This document shows, in pieces, positions 26,058-35,622 of a stretch of 64,000 nucleotides of DNA (position 1 is its first letter; each line of letters starts with the position of its first letter). The position numbers and the translations under genes are program-made. Below the pieces are notes generated by a model. It did no database searches. It was not told where the DNA came from and worked only from the letters and a program-made list of their open reading frames with translations. The stretch covers positions 1 through 64,000 of the forward strand of contig NZ_CP025085.1 of the NCBI RefSeq assembly GCF_002847015.1. Reading direction: 5' to 3'. The stretch comes from Prodigiosinella confusarubida. GTDB lineage: Bacteria > Pseudomonadota > Gammaproteobacteria > Enterobacterales > Enterobacteriaceae.

Positions 26058-29000
26058 ATGCTGAGCGAAGACGATTTGGAGCAAATGAGTCTCGGGTGGT
26101 TTGCCGGACAAGGATGGGAAATACTGCATGGGCCTGATATCGCGCCGGATAGCGACAATCCGCTGCGTATTTCATTCCACGATGTATTTCTGCGCCCGGT
26201 GTTACGGGAGCAACTGGCGAAACTGAATCCACACCTTCCCGCCAGTGTGTTAGACGAAGTACTCGCCCGCATCACCCGTGCTGAAAGCCCGGATATCGTC
26301 GTCAGCAATAAAGCGTTCCATCATCTGCTTCTCGCTGGTGTTCCGGTCGAATATAAACGTGACGATAAAGTCATCCACGATACCGCCCTGCTGATGGATT
26401 TTAATCATCCGGGAAATAACCATTTCACGGTAGTTAATCAGGTGGCCATCAGCGGAACTAAACAACTGCGTCGCCCTGATGTAATTTGTTATATCAACGG
26501 ATTGCCGGTCGCGGTTATTGAGCTGAAAAGCCCAATTGATGCTAACGCCGATATCTGGACCGCATTCAATCAGCTTCAGACTTATAAAAACGAAATCAGC
26601 GACTTGTTTATCTGTAATGAAGCACTGGTGATCAGTGATGGCTATAACGCACGGATTGGTTCTCTGACCGCCGATGAAGAACGTTATCTGCCGTGGAAAA
26701 CCATCAGCAATGAAGACGATAAACCGCTGTTGGAATGGCAATTAGAAACCGTTGTTAAAGGCTTCTTTAACCGCGAGTTGCTGCTCGATTACATCCGTTA
26801 TTTCATTCTGTTTGAGAATGATGGTAAACACCTGATCAAGAAAATCGCGGCTTATCATCAGTTTCATGCCGTGCGTGAGGCAGTGAGTGCAACCATCGTC
26901 GCTTCCACCGGTAAATTTTTGCCGCTGCGCTGTGATATCAAACCCGGCAGTAAAAAAGCCGGTGTTGTCTGGCATACACAAGGTTCGGGTAAGAGCATTT
27001 CCATGTGCTGCTATGCCGGGAAATTATTGCAGCAGGAAGAGATGAACAACCCGACCATCGTGGTGGTTACTGATCGCAACGATCTGGATGGTCAACTTTA
27101 CGCCACTTTCTGTCAGGCCAAAGATCTTCTGAAGCAAGAGCCTCAGCAAGCCAGTGATCGTGACCAGTTACGCGAAATGCTGGCTGCCCGTGAATCTGGC
27201 GGCATCATCTTTACGACGGTGCAGAAGTTTGCTCCGCTGGATGGGGAAAAAGTACATCCGGCACTGAGCGTACGTGACAACATCGTGGTGATTTCCGATG
27301 AAGCACACCGCAGCCAGTATGGATTGAGTGCCACACTGGACAGAGAAACGGGTGTCTATAAATACGGCTACGCCAAGCACATGCGCGATGCATTACCCAA
27401 TGCCTCGTTTATGGGCTTTACCGGCACGCCGGTCTCTTCTGAAGATAAAGATACCCGCGCCGTATTTGGTGATTACGTTTCAATTTACGACATTCAGGAC
27501 GCAGTAGAAGACGGCGCAACAGTACAGATTTTCTATGAATCTCGTCTGGCAAAACTCGACCTTAATCATGCAGAACTGGAAGAACTTTCAAACCAGGTCG
27601 ATGAGCTGGTTGAAGATGAAGAAACCGACCAGAAAGAAAAAACCAAAGGTGACTGGAGCCGTCTGGAGAAGCTGGTGGGTTCAGAGCCCCGCATTCATCA
27701 GGTCGCTGCTGATCTGGTTAAACATTTTGAAGCCCGTAACGCTACGATGGATGGCAAAGCAATGGTTGTTGCCATGAGCCGTGACATCTGCGTGCGGCTT
27801 TATAATGCGCTGGTAGCACTGCGGCCGGAATGGCACAGCGAAGATGTCGAAAAAGGCAGCCTCAAAGTTATCATGACCGGTTCAGCCTCCGATAAAGAAC
27901 ACCTACAGTCGCACATCTACAATAAGCAGACTAAAAAACGTCTCGAAACGAGATTTAAGGACCTGGACGATCCATTAAAAATCGTGATTGTGCGCGATAT
28001 GTGGCTGACGGGGTTTGATGCGCCTTGTTGCCACACCATGTATATCGACAAGCCCATGCGCGGGCATAACCTGATGCAGGCCATAGCACGCGTGAATCGG
28101 GTGTTCAAAGATAAACCTAGCGGTCTGGTGGTTGATTACATCGGCATCGCTAATGAACTGAAGGATGCTCTGAAGACCTACACAGACTCGAAAGGTAAAG
28201 GCCAAACGACTGTTGATACTAAAGAAGCCTTTTCTGTACTGTTGGAAAAACTCGATATTATTCATGGCATGTTTGCCAAAACTGCAACAGATCCAGGCTT
28301 CGATTATTCAGCGTTTGAACATAATCCACAGAGGGTCCTTCTCGATGCAGCAAACTACATTCTCGGACTTGATGACGGTAAAAAGCGTTATTTCGATGTC
28401 GTGCTGGCTCTAAATAAATCCTGGTCACTGTGTAGTACGCTGGATGAAGCTAAACCATTGCAGAAGGAACTCGCCTTTTTGTCAGCGGTGAAGGTTGCCA
28501 TCATAAAACTGACCACCACGGATAAAAAATTCAGCCAATCCGAGAAAAACTCACTGCTAAGCCGCATTCTGGATAACGCCATAATCGCGACCGGTGTTGA
28601 CGATGTATTCGCCCTGGCAGGTCTAGATAAGCCCAACATCGGCTTACTTTCTGATGAGTTTTTACAGGAAGTGCACGATATGCCGCAGCGCAATTTGGCT
28701 GTTGAATTACTTCAAAAACTTCTGAATGATGGTATTCATGCCCGAGCAAATAACAACGTTGTTCAGGAGAAAAAATACTCTGATCGTCTGAGAACGGTGC
28801 TTCTCAAATATAATAACCGCGCAATTGAAACCGCACAGGTTATTGAAGAACTGATCCAGATGGCCAAAGAGTTTCAGGCTGCCATGGCGCGTGACGATGC
28901 ACTCGGTCTGAATCCTGACGAAATTGCCTTCTATGATGCGTTGGCGGAAAACGAAAGTGCTGTTCGGGAGCTCGGGGATGATATTCTCAAGAAACTGGCG

Positions 29001-29192
29001 ATTGAAGTCACTTTAAAACTGCGTCAATCCACCACCGTTGACTGGCAGGTGCGCGAAAGCGTGCGCGCGCGGTTGCGGATCCTGGTACGTCAGACATTAC
29101 GTAAATATAAATATCCGCCAGATAAAACCGCTGGTGCAGTTGAGCTGATACTAAAGCAGGCTGAAGTGGTTTCTAATAGCTGGACGGTGTGA
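26058..29192 (+). CDS. hsdR: Type I restriction endonuclease subunit HsdR
   Basis: ATP-driven translocase and nuclease that cuts unmodified DNA. It has 1044 residues. The nuclease motif is in [20 protein letters not shown] (about 139-158). Walker A TQGSGKS is near 307-313, DEAH in [10 protein letters not shown] near 414, GFTGTP in the next helicase box, and [10 protein letters not shown] as motif VI. The C-terminal assembly domain ends [13 protein letters not shown]. The initiating ATG abuts the stop of the DUF4268 gene. All key motifs are present, so it should be active. Confidence 0.95.
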   Translation: MLSEDDLEQMSLGWFAGQGWEILHGPDIAPDSDNPLRISFHDVFLRPVLREQLAKLNPHLPASVLDEVLARITRAESPDIVVSNKAFHHLLLAGVPVEYKRDDKVIHDTALLMDFNHPGNNHFTVVNQVAISGTKQLRRPDVICYINGLPVAVIELKSPIDANADIWTAFNQLQTYKNEISDLFICNEALVISDGYNARIGSLTADEERYLPWKTISNEDDKPLLEWQLETVVKGFFNRELLLDYIRYFILFENDGKHLIKKIAAYHQFHAVREAVSATIVASTGKFLPLRCDIKPGSKKAGVVWHTQGSGKSISMCCYAGKLLQQEEMNNPTIVVVTDRNDLDGQLYATFCQAKDLLKQEPQQASDRDQLREMLAARESGGIIFTTVQKFAPLDGEKVHPALSVRDNIVVISDEAHRSQYGLSATLDRETGVYKYGYAKHMRDALPNASFMGFTGTPVSSEDKDTRAVFGDYVSIYDIQDAVEDGATVQIFYESRLAKLDLNHAELEELSNQVDELVEDEETDQKEKTKGDWSRLEKLVGSEPRIHQVAADLVKHFEARNATMDGKAMVVAMSRDICVRLYNALVALRPEWHSEDVEKGSLKVIMTGSASDKEHLQSHIYNKQTKKRLETRFKDLDDPLKIVIVRDMWLTGFDAPCCHTMYIDKPMRGHNLMQAIARVNRVFKDKPSGLVVDYIGIANELKDALKTYTDSKGKGQTTVDTKEAFSVLLEKLDIIHGMFAKTATDPGFDYSAFEHNPQRVLLDAANYILGLDDGKKRYFDVVLALNKSWSLCSTLDEAKPLQKELAFLSAVKVAIIKLTTTDKKFSQSEKNSLLSRILDNAIIATGVDDVFALAGLDKPNIGLLSDEFLQEVHDMPQRNLAVELLQKLLNDGIHARANNNVVQEKKYSDRLRTVLLKYNNRAIETAQVIEELIQMAKEFQAAMARDDALGLNPDEIAFYDALAENESAVRELGDDILKKLAIEVTLKLRQSTTVDWQVRESVRARLRILVRQTLRKYKYPPDKTAGAVELILKQAEVVSNSWTV

Positions 29193-29231
29193 TAACCAAC
29201 ATACGGAAGATGAGTAAAAGGATGTAATAAC

Positions 29232-31691
29232 ATGGCAAAAATGATTCCCGCATTTGGTCCTCAGGATACCAACAGCTATGGCGAAAAGACGGTTTATGCC
29301 TTGTTAAAGGCTGGGCTATCCAATGATTTCATTATTATTCATAGCCTTCCATGGCTAAGCGCCGCAGTAAAAGAATTCGGCATCAAGTTACAACCGAGCG
29401 GTGAAATTGATTTTTTGATACTGCATCCTTCCCTTGGGGTTTTAGTGCTTGAAGTAAAAAGCGGGGCTTATCGTGTGGATAGACTTGTTTTTATTCACAT
29501 CAAATCAAATACTCCCGTAGATGTTATTCGTCAGGCCCGCAATAATACTCACGGACTAGCCCGCTGGTTAGGTGGTGCAACAAAATTACGACTACGCATT
29601 GGATACGGTTTTGTTTTTCCTGATAGCTGCTTCGATAAAAAGCTCATTAGCACAGCGATGATCGACACTACTGTCAAACCATTTAATCGTATATTCATTG
29701 ACAAAAAACAGTTGCCTGCGATCGCTAAACGCATCATCGATATGATGCAGTACTGGAAATTAGCGTTAAATAATGGAGAACTAGGAGGGAACAGACTTAA
29801 GTTAATTATTAAGTCTATTTGCCCTCAGTTTGATGGAACACCTAGCTGGGGTTCCAGAATTGTTTACGATAACCAACTCTGGCTAAGACTCACACACGAA
29901 CAAATTAAGGTCATTGAGCTCCTGTCTCAAAATAAACGGTTTATAGCGACTGGATGGCCAGGCACAGGAAAAACACTGATAGGAATTGAGTTCGCGAGGA
30001 GACTCGTTAGAGAACAAAAAAACGTTTTGTTTATTACATTCAATAACCGTCTATCTGACTATATTCGCCAACAAACGCCTGATTCATTATGCGATGTTTT
30101 CACCTGGCATAAACTGTGTCATCAGGCTCGTAGTAGATTAGCATTGTCACCCAATGTGCCAACAGACTGGTTTGAAACAGGGTGTTACGAAGATTTACTT
30201 GAGGCACTAAATAACAACAAGCTAAAAAATTATGACGTATTAATTATCGATGAAGCTCAGGCATTACAACATTCATGGCTCGAAACTTTATATACTTGGT
30301 TTCAAAATAAAAACATTCTCGCATTTTGTGATGAATCCCAAATTTTCTCGTTTGAGAAAGGTACTAATCATGATGAACTTCGCCAGTTAATCAACGCTCA
30401 GATCACTTTTAACTTAACTATCGTTTTAAGGAGCCCTAAAGCTGTCACTGATTATTTAATGACAATAAGGCCTACTTCGTATCAACTCATTTCCCCTCGT
30501 AATGCTGAACCCGATACATTAAAAGAACTTGTCGTCAGCGATCCGCTCGCTGCTATGATTAATGAAATATTACGCTTGAAAGAAAGCTTCGTACCATCTA
30601 ATAACATTACAGTTCTTGTGCCTACAGACTTAGTTAAAAACACTCTTCAGGAAGAAATAAATGTTATCGGTATAAATATTGAAACTGTTTCTCGTTTTCG
30701 AGGTATGGAATCACCTATTGTTATAGCTCTCTATTCATCAGATATGGAAGATGCACAATTATTTTGTGCTTATTCAAGGGCCACTACTGCCTTCATCGCA
30801 ATCTATGATTCAGAGAAATTGGCGTGGAAAGATCATCATAGTTTCTTACAGCAGCTTATCAGTCGAAAAGAAACGCAGAAAGCAATTGATGAAGCAAAAT
30901 ATAATTCAATGACTCAGTCGCTCATGGCTGGATATTTTGAAGAAGGATTAAAACTTAATACAATAAAGTTGTCATGGTCAGAAGGATTATCTTCATGGTT
31001 GATCAGTTTTGGACAAGAAAACTCGCCAGCAGAAACATGGTTGGATTATCTTTACACTGAATTTCCTTGGCCTATTTTATATTGGTTTGATAGTTCTCAC
31101 AGAACAGTACATTATATAAATAGAAATAATTTTGAACCGGGTACCTTAGAAAATGGAGCATTATTATCGATAAAACATTGCTCTACATGCAAAAAAATGA
31201 CCCCATTCATTTCAAAAAGACAGTGTTTACATTGCAACAATAAAGAAATAGAAAAAAAAACCTCACCGACCGTAGAAAATTTCGACACGCTTAGGAACCT
31301 TGATTCAATAATTTCCTGCAATAATTTTACTACATCAGAGAATATACAAAAAAGGAGTTCACTGCCGATACCGTTAGCCGCAGTTGGAGCACGAAGGGTT
31401 GCATTCGAGAGAGGGAAAAGAAATAAAGTATTAAGTGAACCATTACCAGGAGGTAATCTCCTGTATCGTAGCGCATTAGCATTCGTTCAGGCCAGGATAG
31501 CATTACTACCACCTGGAAAAATGTTAGTTCTGGATGAAATCACGGATACTTTACGTAAGCGTTATATCCATATTGAGACATTAGACCGCTCGGCATTACG
31601 AAATGCCTTGGCCTGTGCTTTAGCCACTTGCTTTACTAAAAAACTGCTTATTAAAATTGAGAAAGGTAAGTATTGCATTGTGGATGAGTGA
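29232..31691 (+). CDS. NERD nuclease-domain / UvrD-like helicase fusion
   Basis: 819 residues. The N-terminal NERD domain (about 10-120) shows SGEIDFLILHPSLGVLVLEV followed by Lys76, a nuclease-type Glu-x-Lys centre. The helicase part has Walker A GWPGTGKT near residue 240, LFITFNNRLSDYIRQQ, and LIIDEAQALQHSWLETLY near 337. A four-cysteine zinc-ribbon-like pair CSTC...CLHC lies at about 651-668. The C-terminal 120 residues are unrecognised. It begins 39 bases after hsdR in the same direction, so it is probably part of the hsd transcription unit. The role is inferred to be defence or DNA processing; no specific system is recognised. Confidence 0.78.
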   Translation: MAKMIPAFGPQDTNSYGEKTVYALLKAGLSNDFIIIHSLPWLSAAVKEFGIKLQPSGEIDFLILHPSLGVLVLEVKSGAYRVDRLVFIHIKSNTPVDVIRQARNNTHGLARWLGGATKLRLRIGYGFVFPDSCFDKKLISTAMIDTTVKPFNRIFIDKKQLPAIAKRIIDMMQYWKLALNNGELGGNRLKLIIKSICPQFDGTPSWGSRIVYDNQLWLRLTHEQIKVIELLSQNKRFIATGWPGTGKTLIGIEFARRLVREQKNVLFITFNNRLSDYIRQQTPDSLCDVFTWHKLCHQARSRLALSPNVPTDWFETGCYEDLLEALNNNKLKNYDVLIIDEAQALQHSWLETLYTWFQNKNILAFCDESQIFSFEKGTNHDELRQLINAQITFNLTIVLRSPKAVTDYLMTIRPTSYQLISPRNAEPDTLKELVVSDPLAAMINEILRLKESFVPSNNITVLVPTDLVKNTLQEEINVIGINIETVSRFRGMESPIVIALYSSDMEDAQLFCAYSRATTAFIAIYDSEKLAWKDHHSFLQQLISRKETQKAIDEAKYNSMTQSLMAGYFEEGLKLNTIKLSWSEGLSSWLISFGQENSPAETWLDYLYTEFPWPILYWFDSSHRTVHYINRNNFEPGTLENGALLSIKHCSTCKKMTPFISKRQCLHCNNKEIEKKTSPTVENFDTLRNLDSIISCNNFTTSENIQKRSSLPIPLAAVGARRVAFERGKRNKVLSEPLPGGNLLYRSALAFVQARIALLPPGKMLVLDEITDTLRKRYIHIETLDRSALRNALACALATCFTKKLLIKIEKGKYCIVDE

Positions 31692-31797
31692 TTTACAGCC
31701 ACTTTCCTTGGGCTGATCCAGGTCTTAAAAGTATCCTTTAATCAAATAGTTAAACTGTCGTTCTGCAATCATAGTGTTAGACATAAGGAAATTAACA

Positions 31798-32757
31798 ATG
31801 CCTTTAGATTTAAGTAACACTGTCGTTATTGGCATTAGTGCAACTGCACTTTTTGATATGAGCGAATCCGATCGCATGTTTCGGGAAACCTATGCCACCG
31901 ATCGTGATAGCGCTATTGAAAAATATCGAGCCTATATGCTGGAGCACGAAAACCAACCTTTAAAACCCGGTACCGGTTACCCTTTGGTAAAGGCGCTTCT
32001 AGGGTTAAATCAGTATCGCGAGCCAGACGATAAATCACCACTTGTTGAGGTAGTTGTAATGTCACGTAACAGCCCAGATACTGGTATCCGGGTTCTGAAT
32101 ACTATTCGTCATGATAAGCTTGATATCACCCGCTCAGCCTTCACTGCGGGAGAAACTGTCGCTGATTATCTTGATGCGTTTGATGTTGATCTTTTTCTAA
32201 CGACTAACGTTGAAGATGCTCAAAAAGTCATCGACTCCCGCTTTTGCGCCGCCGCCGTCTTGAGAGATCCACCCTCTGATGCTTCCGATATCCCAGAAGG
32301 GCAGGTACGCATTGCTTTTGATGGCGATGCAGTCCTTTTCTCCGATAAAAGTGAACTGGTCTATAAAACTCAGGGAATAGCGGCATTTCATGCTCAGGAA
32401 GACGCACAGCAAGATATCCCCATGGCTGAAGGCCCATACGCCACATTGCTTAAAAAACTAGCAAAGCTCCAAGATCGATTACCGACACGTATTGAATACT
32501 CTCCTGTCCGCATCGCCCTGGTCACGGCTCGAAACAGTCCGTCTGAAATGCGTGTAATCAAAACGCTGAGGAGCTGGGGGGTTTATGTTGATGAAGCTTT
32601 TTTTCTGGGCGGTGTAGAAAAAACGAAAGTTCTTAAGGCTTTTAAACCACATATTTTCTTCGACGATCAGGATGTACATTTAAACGCTGCCGCGAAACTT
32701 GTTCCTTCAGGAAAAGTTCCTTATACCAGTAATTCTGAACTTAATGTAGCCTTCTGA
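31798..32757 (+). CDS. Cytosolic 5'-nucleotidase (NT5C1-like family)
   Basis: About 319 residues of the PF06189 family, whose animal members hydrolyse AMP and other nucleoside monophosphates. Shared motifs are ATALFDMSESDR, VMSRNSPDTGIRV, AFDGDAVLFSD (HAD nucleophile region DGD), LVTARNSPSE (motif II), WGVYVDEAFFLGG and IFFDDQ (metal-binding motif III). ATG 31798 follows AAGGAA; the frame opens earlier at 31774 without a start signal. It is separated by about 105 bases from the NERD-helicase, so it may have its own promoter. Presence of such an enzyme in a restriction island suggests nucleotide depletion or salvage of degraded phage DNA, which is inference. Confidence 0.85.
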   Translation: MPLDLSNTVVIGISATALFDMSESDRMFRETYATDRDSAIEKYRAYMLEHENQPLKPGTGYPLVKALLGLNQYREPDDKSPLVEVVVMSRNSPDTGIRVLNTIRHDKLDITRSAFTAGETVADYLDAFDVDLFLTTNVEDAQKVIDSRFCAAAVLRDPPSDASDIPEGQVRIAFDGDAVLFSDKSELVYKTQGIAAFHAQEDAQQDIPMAEGPYATLLKKLAKLQDRLPTRIEYSPVRIALVTARNSPSEMRVIKTLRSWGVYVDEAFFLGGVEKTKVLKAFKPHIFFDDQDVHLNAAAKLVPSGKVPYTSNSELNVAF

Positions 32758-32842
32758 CCGTTACTCAATATCATGCCGTGATACCAAGTAATTTACTTCT
32801 GAAGTACGAAAATAACTCTGCTGAGGGTTTACCCCGGTTTTA

Positions 32843-34102
32843 TCATTTCCCGGTTGGCTTCCCAAAGTCAAACGGACTAACCCCCTTCTCCCGATTAGCA
32901 TCCAGAAAATCCGCCCACCACTGCAGCATCAGTCTGCGCTCATCAAGATGCTCGGCCTTATGAATATAAGCCGCACGCACAGAGTTACGTTCCATATGGC
33001 TCATCTGCCGCTCTACCGCATCCCTAGACCACAATCCTGATTCAATCAAAGAGCTACAAGCCATAGTACGAAAACCGTGGCCGCAGACTTCAACCTTAGT
33101 GTCATACCCCATTACCCGCAGCGCGTTATTCACCGTGTTTTCGCTCATGGGCTTACGCGGATTGTGATCGCCAATAAAGATCAGTTCATGGTCACCGCTA
33201 ACTTGCTGTATTTGCTTGAGGATAACCAACGCCTGCCGGGAAAGTGGCACCAAGTGCGGAGTACGCATTTTAGAACCGCGATGGGAATGTTTCACACCTT
33301 CGATGGGTTCACGCTCAGGGGGAATGGTCCACATTGAAGTTTCAAAATCGATCTCCGACCAACGGGCAAAACGCAGTTCGCTGGAGCGGATAAAGATCAA
33401 TAGCGTCAATTCTACCGACAAGCGGGTTAACGGTCTGCCGGTGTAGCTATCAATGCGCTGAAGCAGTTCAGGAGTACGCTTTAGCTCCAGTGCCGGGCGA
33501 TGTTGCCGATTGCTCGATGCAACTGCACCTGCCATTTCCTGTGCTGGGTTGTAGTCGATTAATCCACTCTGTACGGCGTAGCGCATTATCGCTGTCGTGC
33601 GTTGCTGAAGCCGTGACGCGACTTCGAGGCGGCCCGACTGTTCCACCGTCTTGATAGGCGCTAACAGGTCACGCGTTTTAAGCTCGGCAACGTTACGTTT
33701 GCCAATAGCAGAGAAAAGATTATCTTCCAGACTTTTCAGTACTCGCCTGCTGTGCTCTTCCGACCACTTTTTATTGGTGGCGTGCCACTCTCGGGCTACG
33801 AACTCAAAGGTGAATACCGCTTTCGCTTGTTCTTCTTGCACCGCACGTTTTTGCTCACGCGGATCAATGCCCGCAGCAACCAACTTTCTGGCGGCTTCTC
33901 GCTTTTGCCTTGCATCAGCCAGTGAAACTTCGGGATAGACGCCAAACGCCATCAGGTGTTGTTTGCCACCGAAGCGAAAACGAAAGCGCCAGTATTTTGA
34001 GCCGTTGGGATGAACCAGCAAAAACATGCCATCGCCATCAACCAACGAATACTCTTTTTCTTCAGGTTTAGCAGAACGTACCTTGGTATCTGTCAGGGCC
34101 AT
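32843..34102 (-). CDS. P4-type tyrosine integrase of island 3
   Basis: Site-specific recombinase that inserts and excises the island at leuX. The N-terminal arm-binding domain starts MALTDTKVRSAKPEEKEYSL with FLLVHPNGSKYW. Catalytic boxes are FIRSSELRFARW (Arg), HGFRTMACS (His-x-x-Arg) and the Tyr in RAAYIHKAEHLDERR. The length is about 419 residues. The ORF extends 45 codons upstream, but the family start is the ATG at 34102. It is related to the two inactive integrases at 12824 and 11133 and is the only intact one. Confidence 0.92.
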   Translation of the reverse strand: MALTDTKVRSAKPEEKEYSLVDGDGMFLLVHPNGSKYWRFRFRFGGKQHLMAFGVYPEVSLADARQKREAARKLVAAGIDPREQKRAVQEEQAKAVFTFEFVAREWHATNKKWSEEHSRRVLKSLEDNLFSAIGKRNVAELKTRDLLAPIKTVEQSGRLEVASRLQQRTTAIMRYAVQSGLIDYNPAQEMAGAVASSNRQHRPALELKRTPELLQRIDSYTGRPLTRLSVELTLLIFIRSSELRFARWSEIDFETSMWTIPPEREPIEGVKHSHRGSKMRTPHLVPLSRQALVILKQIQQVSGDHELIFIGDHNPRKPMSENTVNNALRVMGYDTKVEVCGHGFRTMACSSLIESGLWSRDAVERQMSHMERNSVRAAYIHKAEHLDERRLMLQWWADFLDANREKGVSPFDFGKPTGK

Positions 34103-34128
34103 AGTGGTTGTCCTTCCATAATCCTGCT

Positions 34129-34180
34129 GTGAGTATATAAGCAATATCGAACCAGCATATATACTCGGTTCTATACTCAC
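34129..34180. promoter_or_regulatory. Inverted and direct TATACTCAC motifs upstream of the integrase
   Basis: TGTGAGTATATA at 34129-34140 faces ATATATACTCGG (34157-34168) and CTATACTCAC (34171-34180). The paired words match the left end of island 3 at 14377-14398. They probably are arm-type or excisionase sites overlapping the integrase promoter. Confidence 0.5.
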
Positions 34181-34264
34181 AAGCAGATTGATGTGGGTGG
34201 AGTCAGGTTGACTTCCGTTGACAGAAAATTCGGGCAAAGCCTTGTGTAGCGCGGATTTCAGGCA

Positions 34265-34295
34265 TAAAAAAAGACCTCAGTTGAGGTCTATTTAC
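34265..34295 (-). terminator. Terminator of leuX
   Basis: Read on the minus strand, AGACCTCAACTGAGGTCT (34272-34289) forms a hairpin followed by a run of T, 14 bases after the tRNA 3' end. It lies inside the island boundary, so the island supplies the tRNA terminator. Confidence 0.8.
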
Positions 34296-34302
34296 ATACT
34301 GT

Positions 34303-34387
34303 TGGTGCCGAAGGCCGGACTCGAACCGGCACACCTTGCGGCGGTTGATTTTGAATCAACTGCGTCTACCGATTTCGCCACTTCGGC
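34303..34387 (-). tRNA. leuX: tRNA-Leu, anticodon CAA (TTG codons)
   Basis: The minus strand reads GCCGAAGTGGCGAAATCGGT at the 5' end, with anticodon stem-loop GTTGATTCAAAATCAAC (loop TTCAAAA, anticodon CAA), a long variable arm CCGCAAGGTG-like, and T arm GCCGGTTCGAGTCCGGC. The acceptor is GCCGAAG/CTTCGGC with encoded CCA. It matches E. coli leuX over most positions. leuX is a well-known integration hotspot, and its 3' end is the attachment core for the tandem islands here. The genomic context (near lptG/lptF/pepA) is as in E. coli. Confidence 0.96.
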
Positions 34388-34551
34388 ACTGAAGTAGTAT
34401 GCGGAAAACGTCGTGGATTATACCGTGGCATTACGCTTGCGCAACCCTAATCCATAAATATCTGACTTGAATGCTGAAAAAATCGTCTCTTTGTACATTA
34501 TCTCGCAATTATGATGTGTCGCATCAGGTGGTTGCTGATGCATCAGCAGCT

Positions 34552-35622
34552 TTATCGACGCTTGAGCAACAACAAAATGCTGATAACCAGGAATAGCGTA
34601 CTTGGCAGTAATGCCCCCAGGATCGGCGGAATGTGATACACCAGACTCAACGGTCCGAAGATCTGATCCAGCACATAAAACAGGAAACCGAAGCTGATAC
34701 CAATCACTATCCTCATACCTGCCGATACACTGCGCAATGGACCGAAAATAAAGGATAGTGCCATTAGCATCATCACCGCTACAGAAAAGGGTGAAAACAG
34801 CTTGCTCCACATGTTGAGCTGATAGCGATTAGATTCCTGCCCACTCTGTTTAAGATATTTAATATAGTTGTACAAACCATGAATAGAGAGCGCACTGGGG
34901 TCAAGGGCTACCGCACTCAATTTGTCTGGCGTCAGATTGGTTTTCCACACGCCACTGAGCATCTGGCTACCACCAATCTGTTTGCTGTTTTGGAGATCAG
35001 ACTCTTCAACCTGAGACAGCTTCCAGACACCATCATCGAAATTGGCGGAAGCGGCATAACGGACAAAAAGCAATTTATCATTTTTGTCGAAATGGTAAAT
35101 ATTCACCCCGGCAAGCTCAGTGTCACTCACGACCCGCTGAATATACACAAAATCGTTGCCGTCTTTGGCCCATAATCCATTTTGGGAGGAAAGCATGGAA
35201 CCACCGTACATCATCTGGGAACGATAATCACGCGCTAACTGCTCGCCTTGTGGCGCGCCCCACTCACCTATCATCATCGTCAGCAGTACCAGCGGAATGG
35301 CGGTTTTCATTACCGAACCAGCAATTTGTAGACGGGTAAAACCAGAGGCCTGCATCACCACTAATTCACTACGGGTAGCCAGTGTTCCCAACCCTAACAA
35401 CGCACCCAATAAAGCCGCCATCGGGAAAAATATTTCAATGTCTTTCGGCACACTGAGCAGTGTGTATATACCGGCACCCATCACCGAATAACCGCCCTCT
35501 CCTACCTTACGTAACTGATCAACAAACTTAATGATGCCAGACAACGAAACCAACATGAACAAAGTCATCATGATGGTATTAAAAATGGTTTTACCGATAT
35601 AACGATCTAATACACCAAACAT
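34552..35622 (-). CDS. lptG: LPS export ABC transporter permease LptG
   Basis: Inner-membrane subunit of LptB2FG, which extracts lipopolysaccharide and passes it to LptC/LptA. It has 356 residues, with N-terminal helices (MFGVLDRYIGKTIFNTIMMT), a long periplasmic jellyroll in the middle, and C-terminal helices ending LLLLKRR. Its ATG overlaps the lptF stop by one base (TGATG), so the genes are translationally coupled. It is essential in relatives. Confidence 0.95.
   Translation of the reverse strand: MFGVLDRYIGKTIFNTIMMTLFMLVSLSGIIKFVDQLRKVGEGGYSVMGAGIYTLLSVPKDIEIFFPMAALLGALLGLGTLATRSELVVMQASGFTRLQIAGSVMKTAIPLVLLTMMIGEWGAPQGEQLARDYRSQMMYGGSMLSSQNGLWAKDGNDFVYIQRVVSDTELAGVNIYHFDKNDKLLFVRYAASANFDDGVWKLSQVEESDLQNSKQIGGSQMLSGVWKTNLTPDKLSAVALDPSALSIHGLYNYIKYLKQSGQESNRYQLNMWSKLFSPFSVAVMMLMALSFIFGPLRSVSAGMRIVIGISFGFLFYVLDQIFGPLSLVYHIPPILGALLPSTLFLVISILLLLKRR

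Larger units (their letters stand above)
14301..34327. mobile_element. Island 3: intact integrative element at leuX (about 20 kb)
   Basis: It is bounded by att site 2 and the leuX 3' end, with a full-length P4-type integrase next to the tRNA and arm-like ATATATACTC motifs just inside both ends (14377-14398 and 34156-34180). Cargo is an XRE regulator, DUF6088, ParDE-like, DUF4942, an IS3 remnant, an Upf1-like helicase, a type I restriction operon, a NERD-helicase and a 5'-nucleotidase. No transfer genes are seen, so it would need help to move between cells. Confidence 0.75.
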
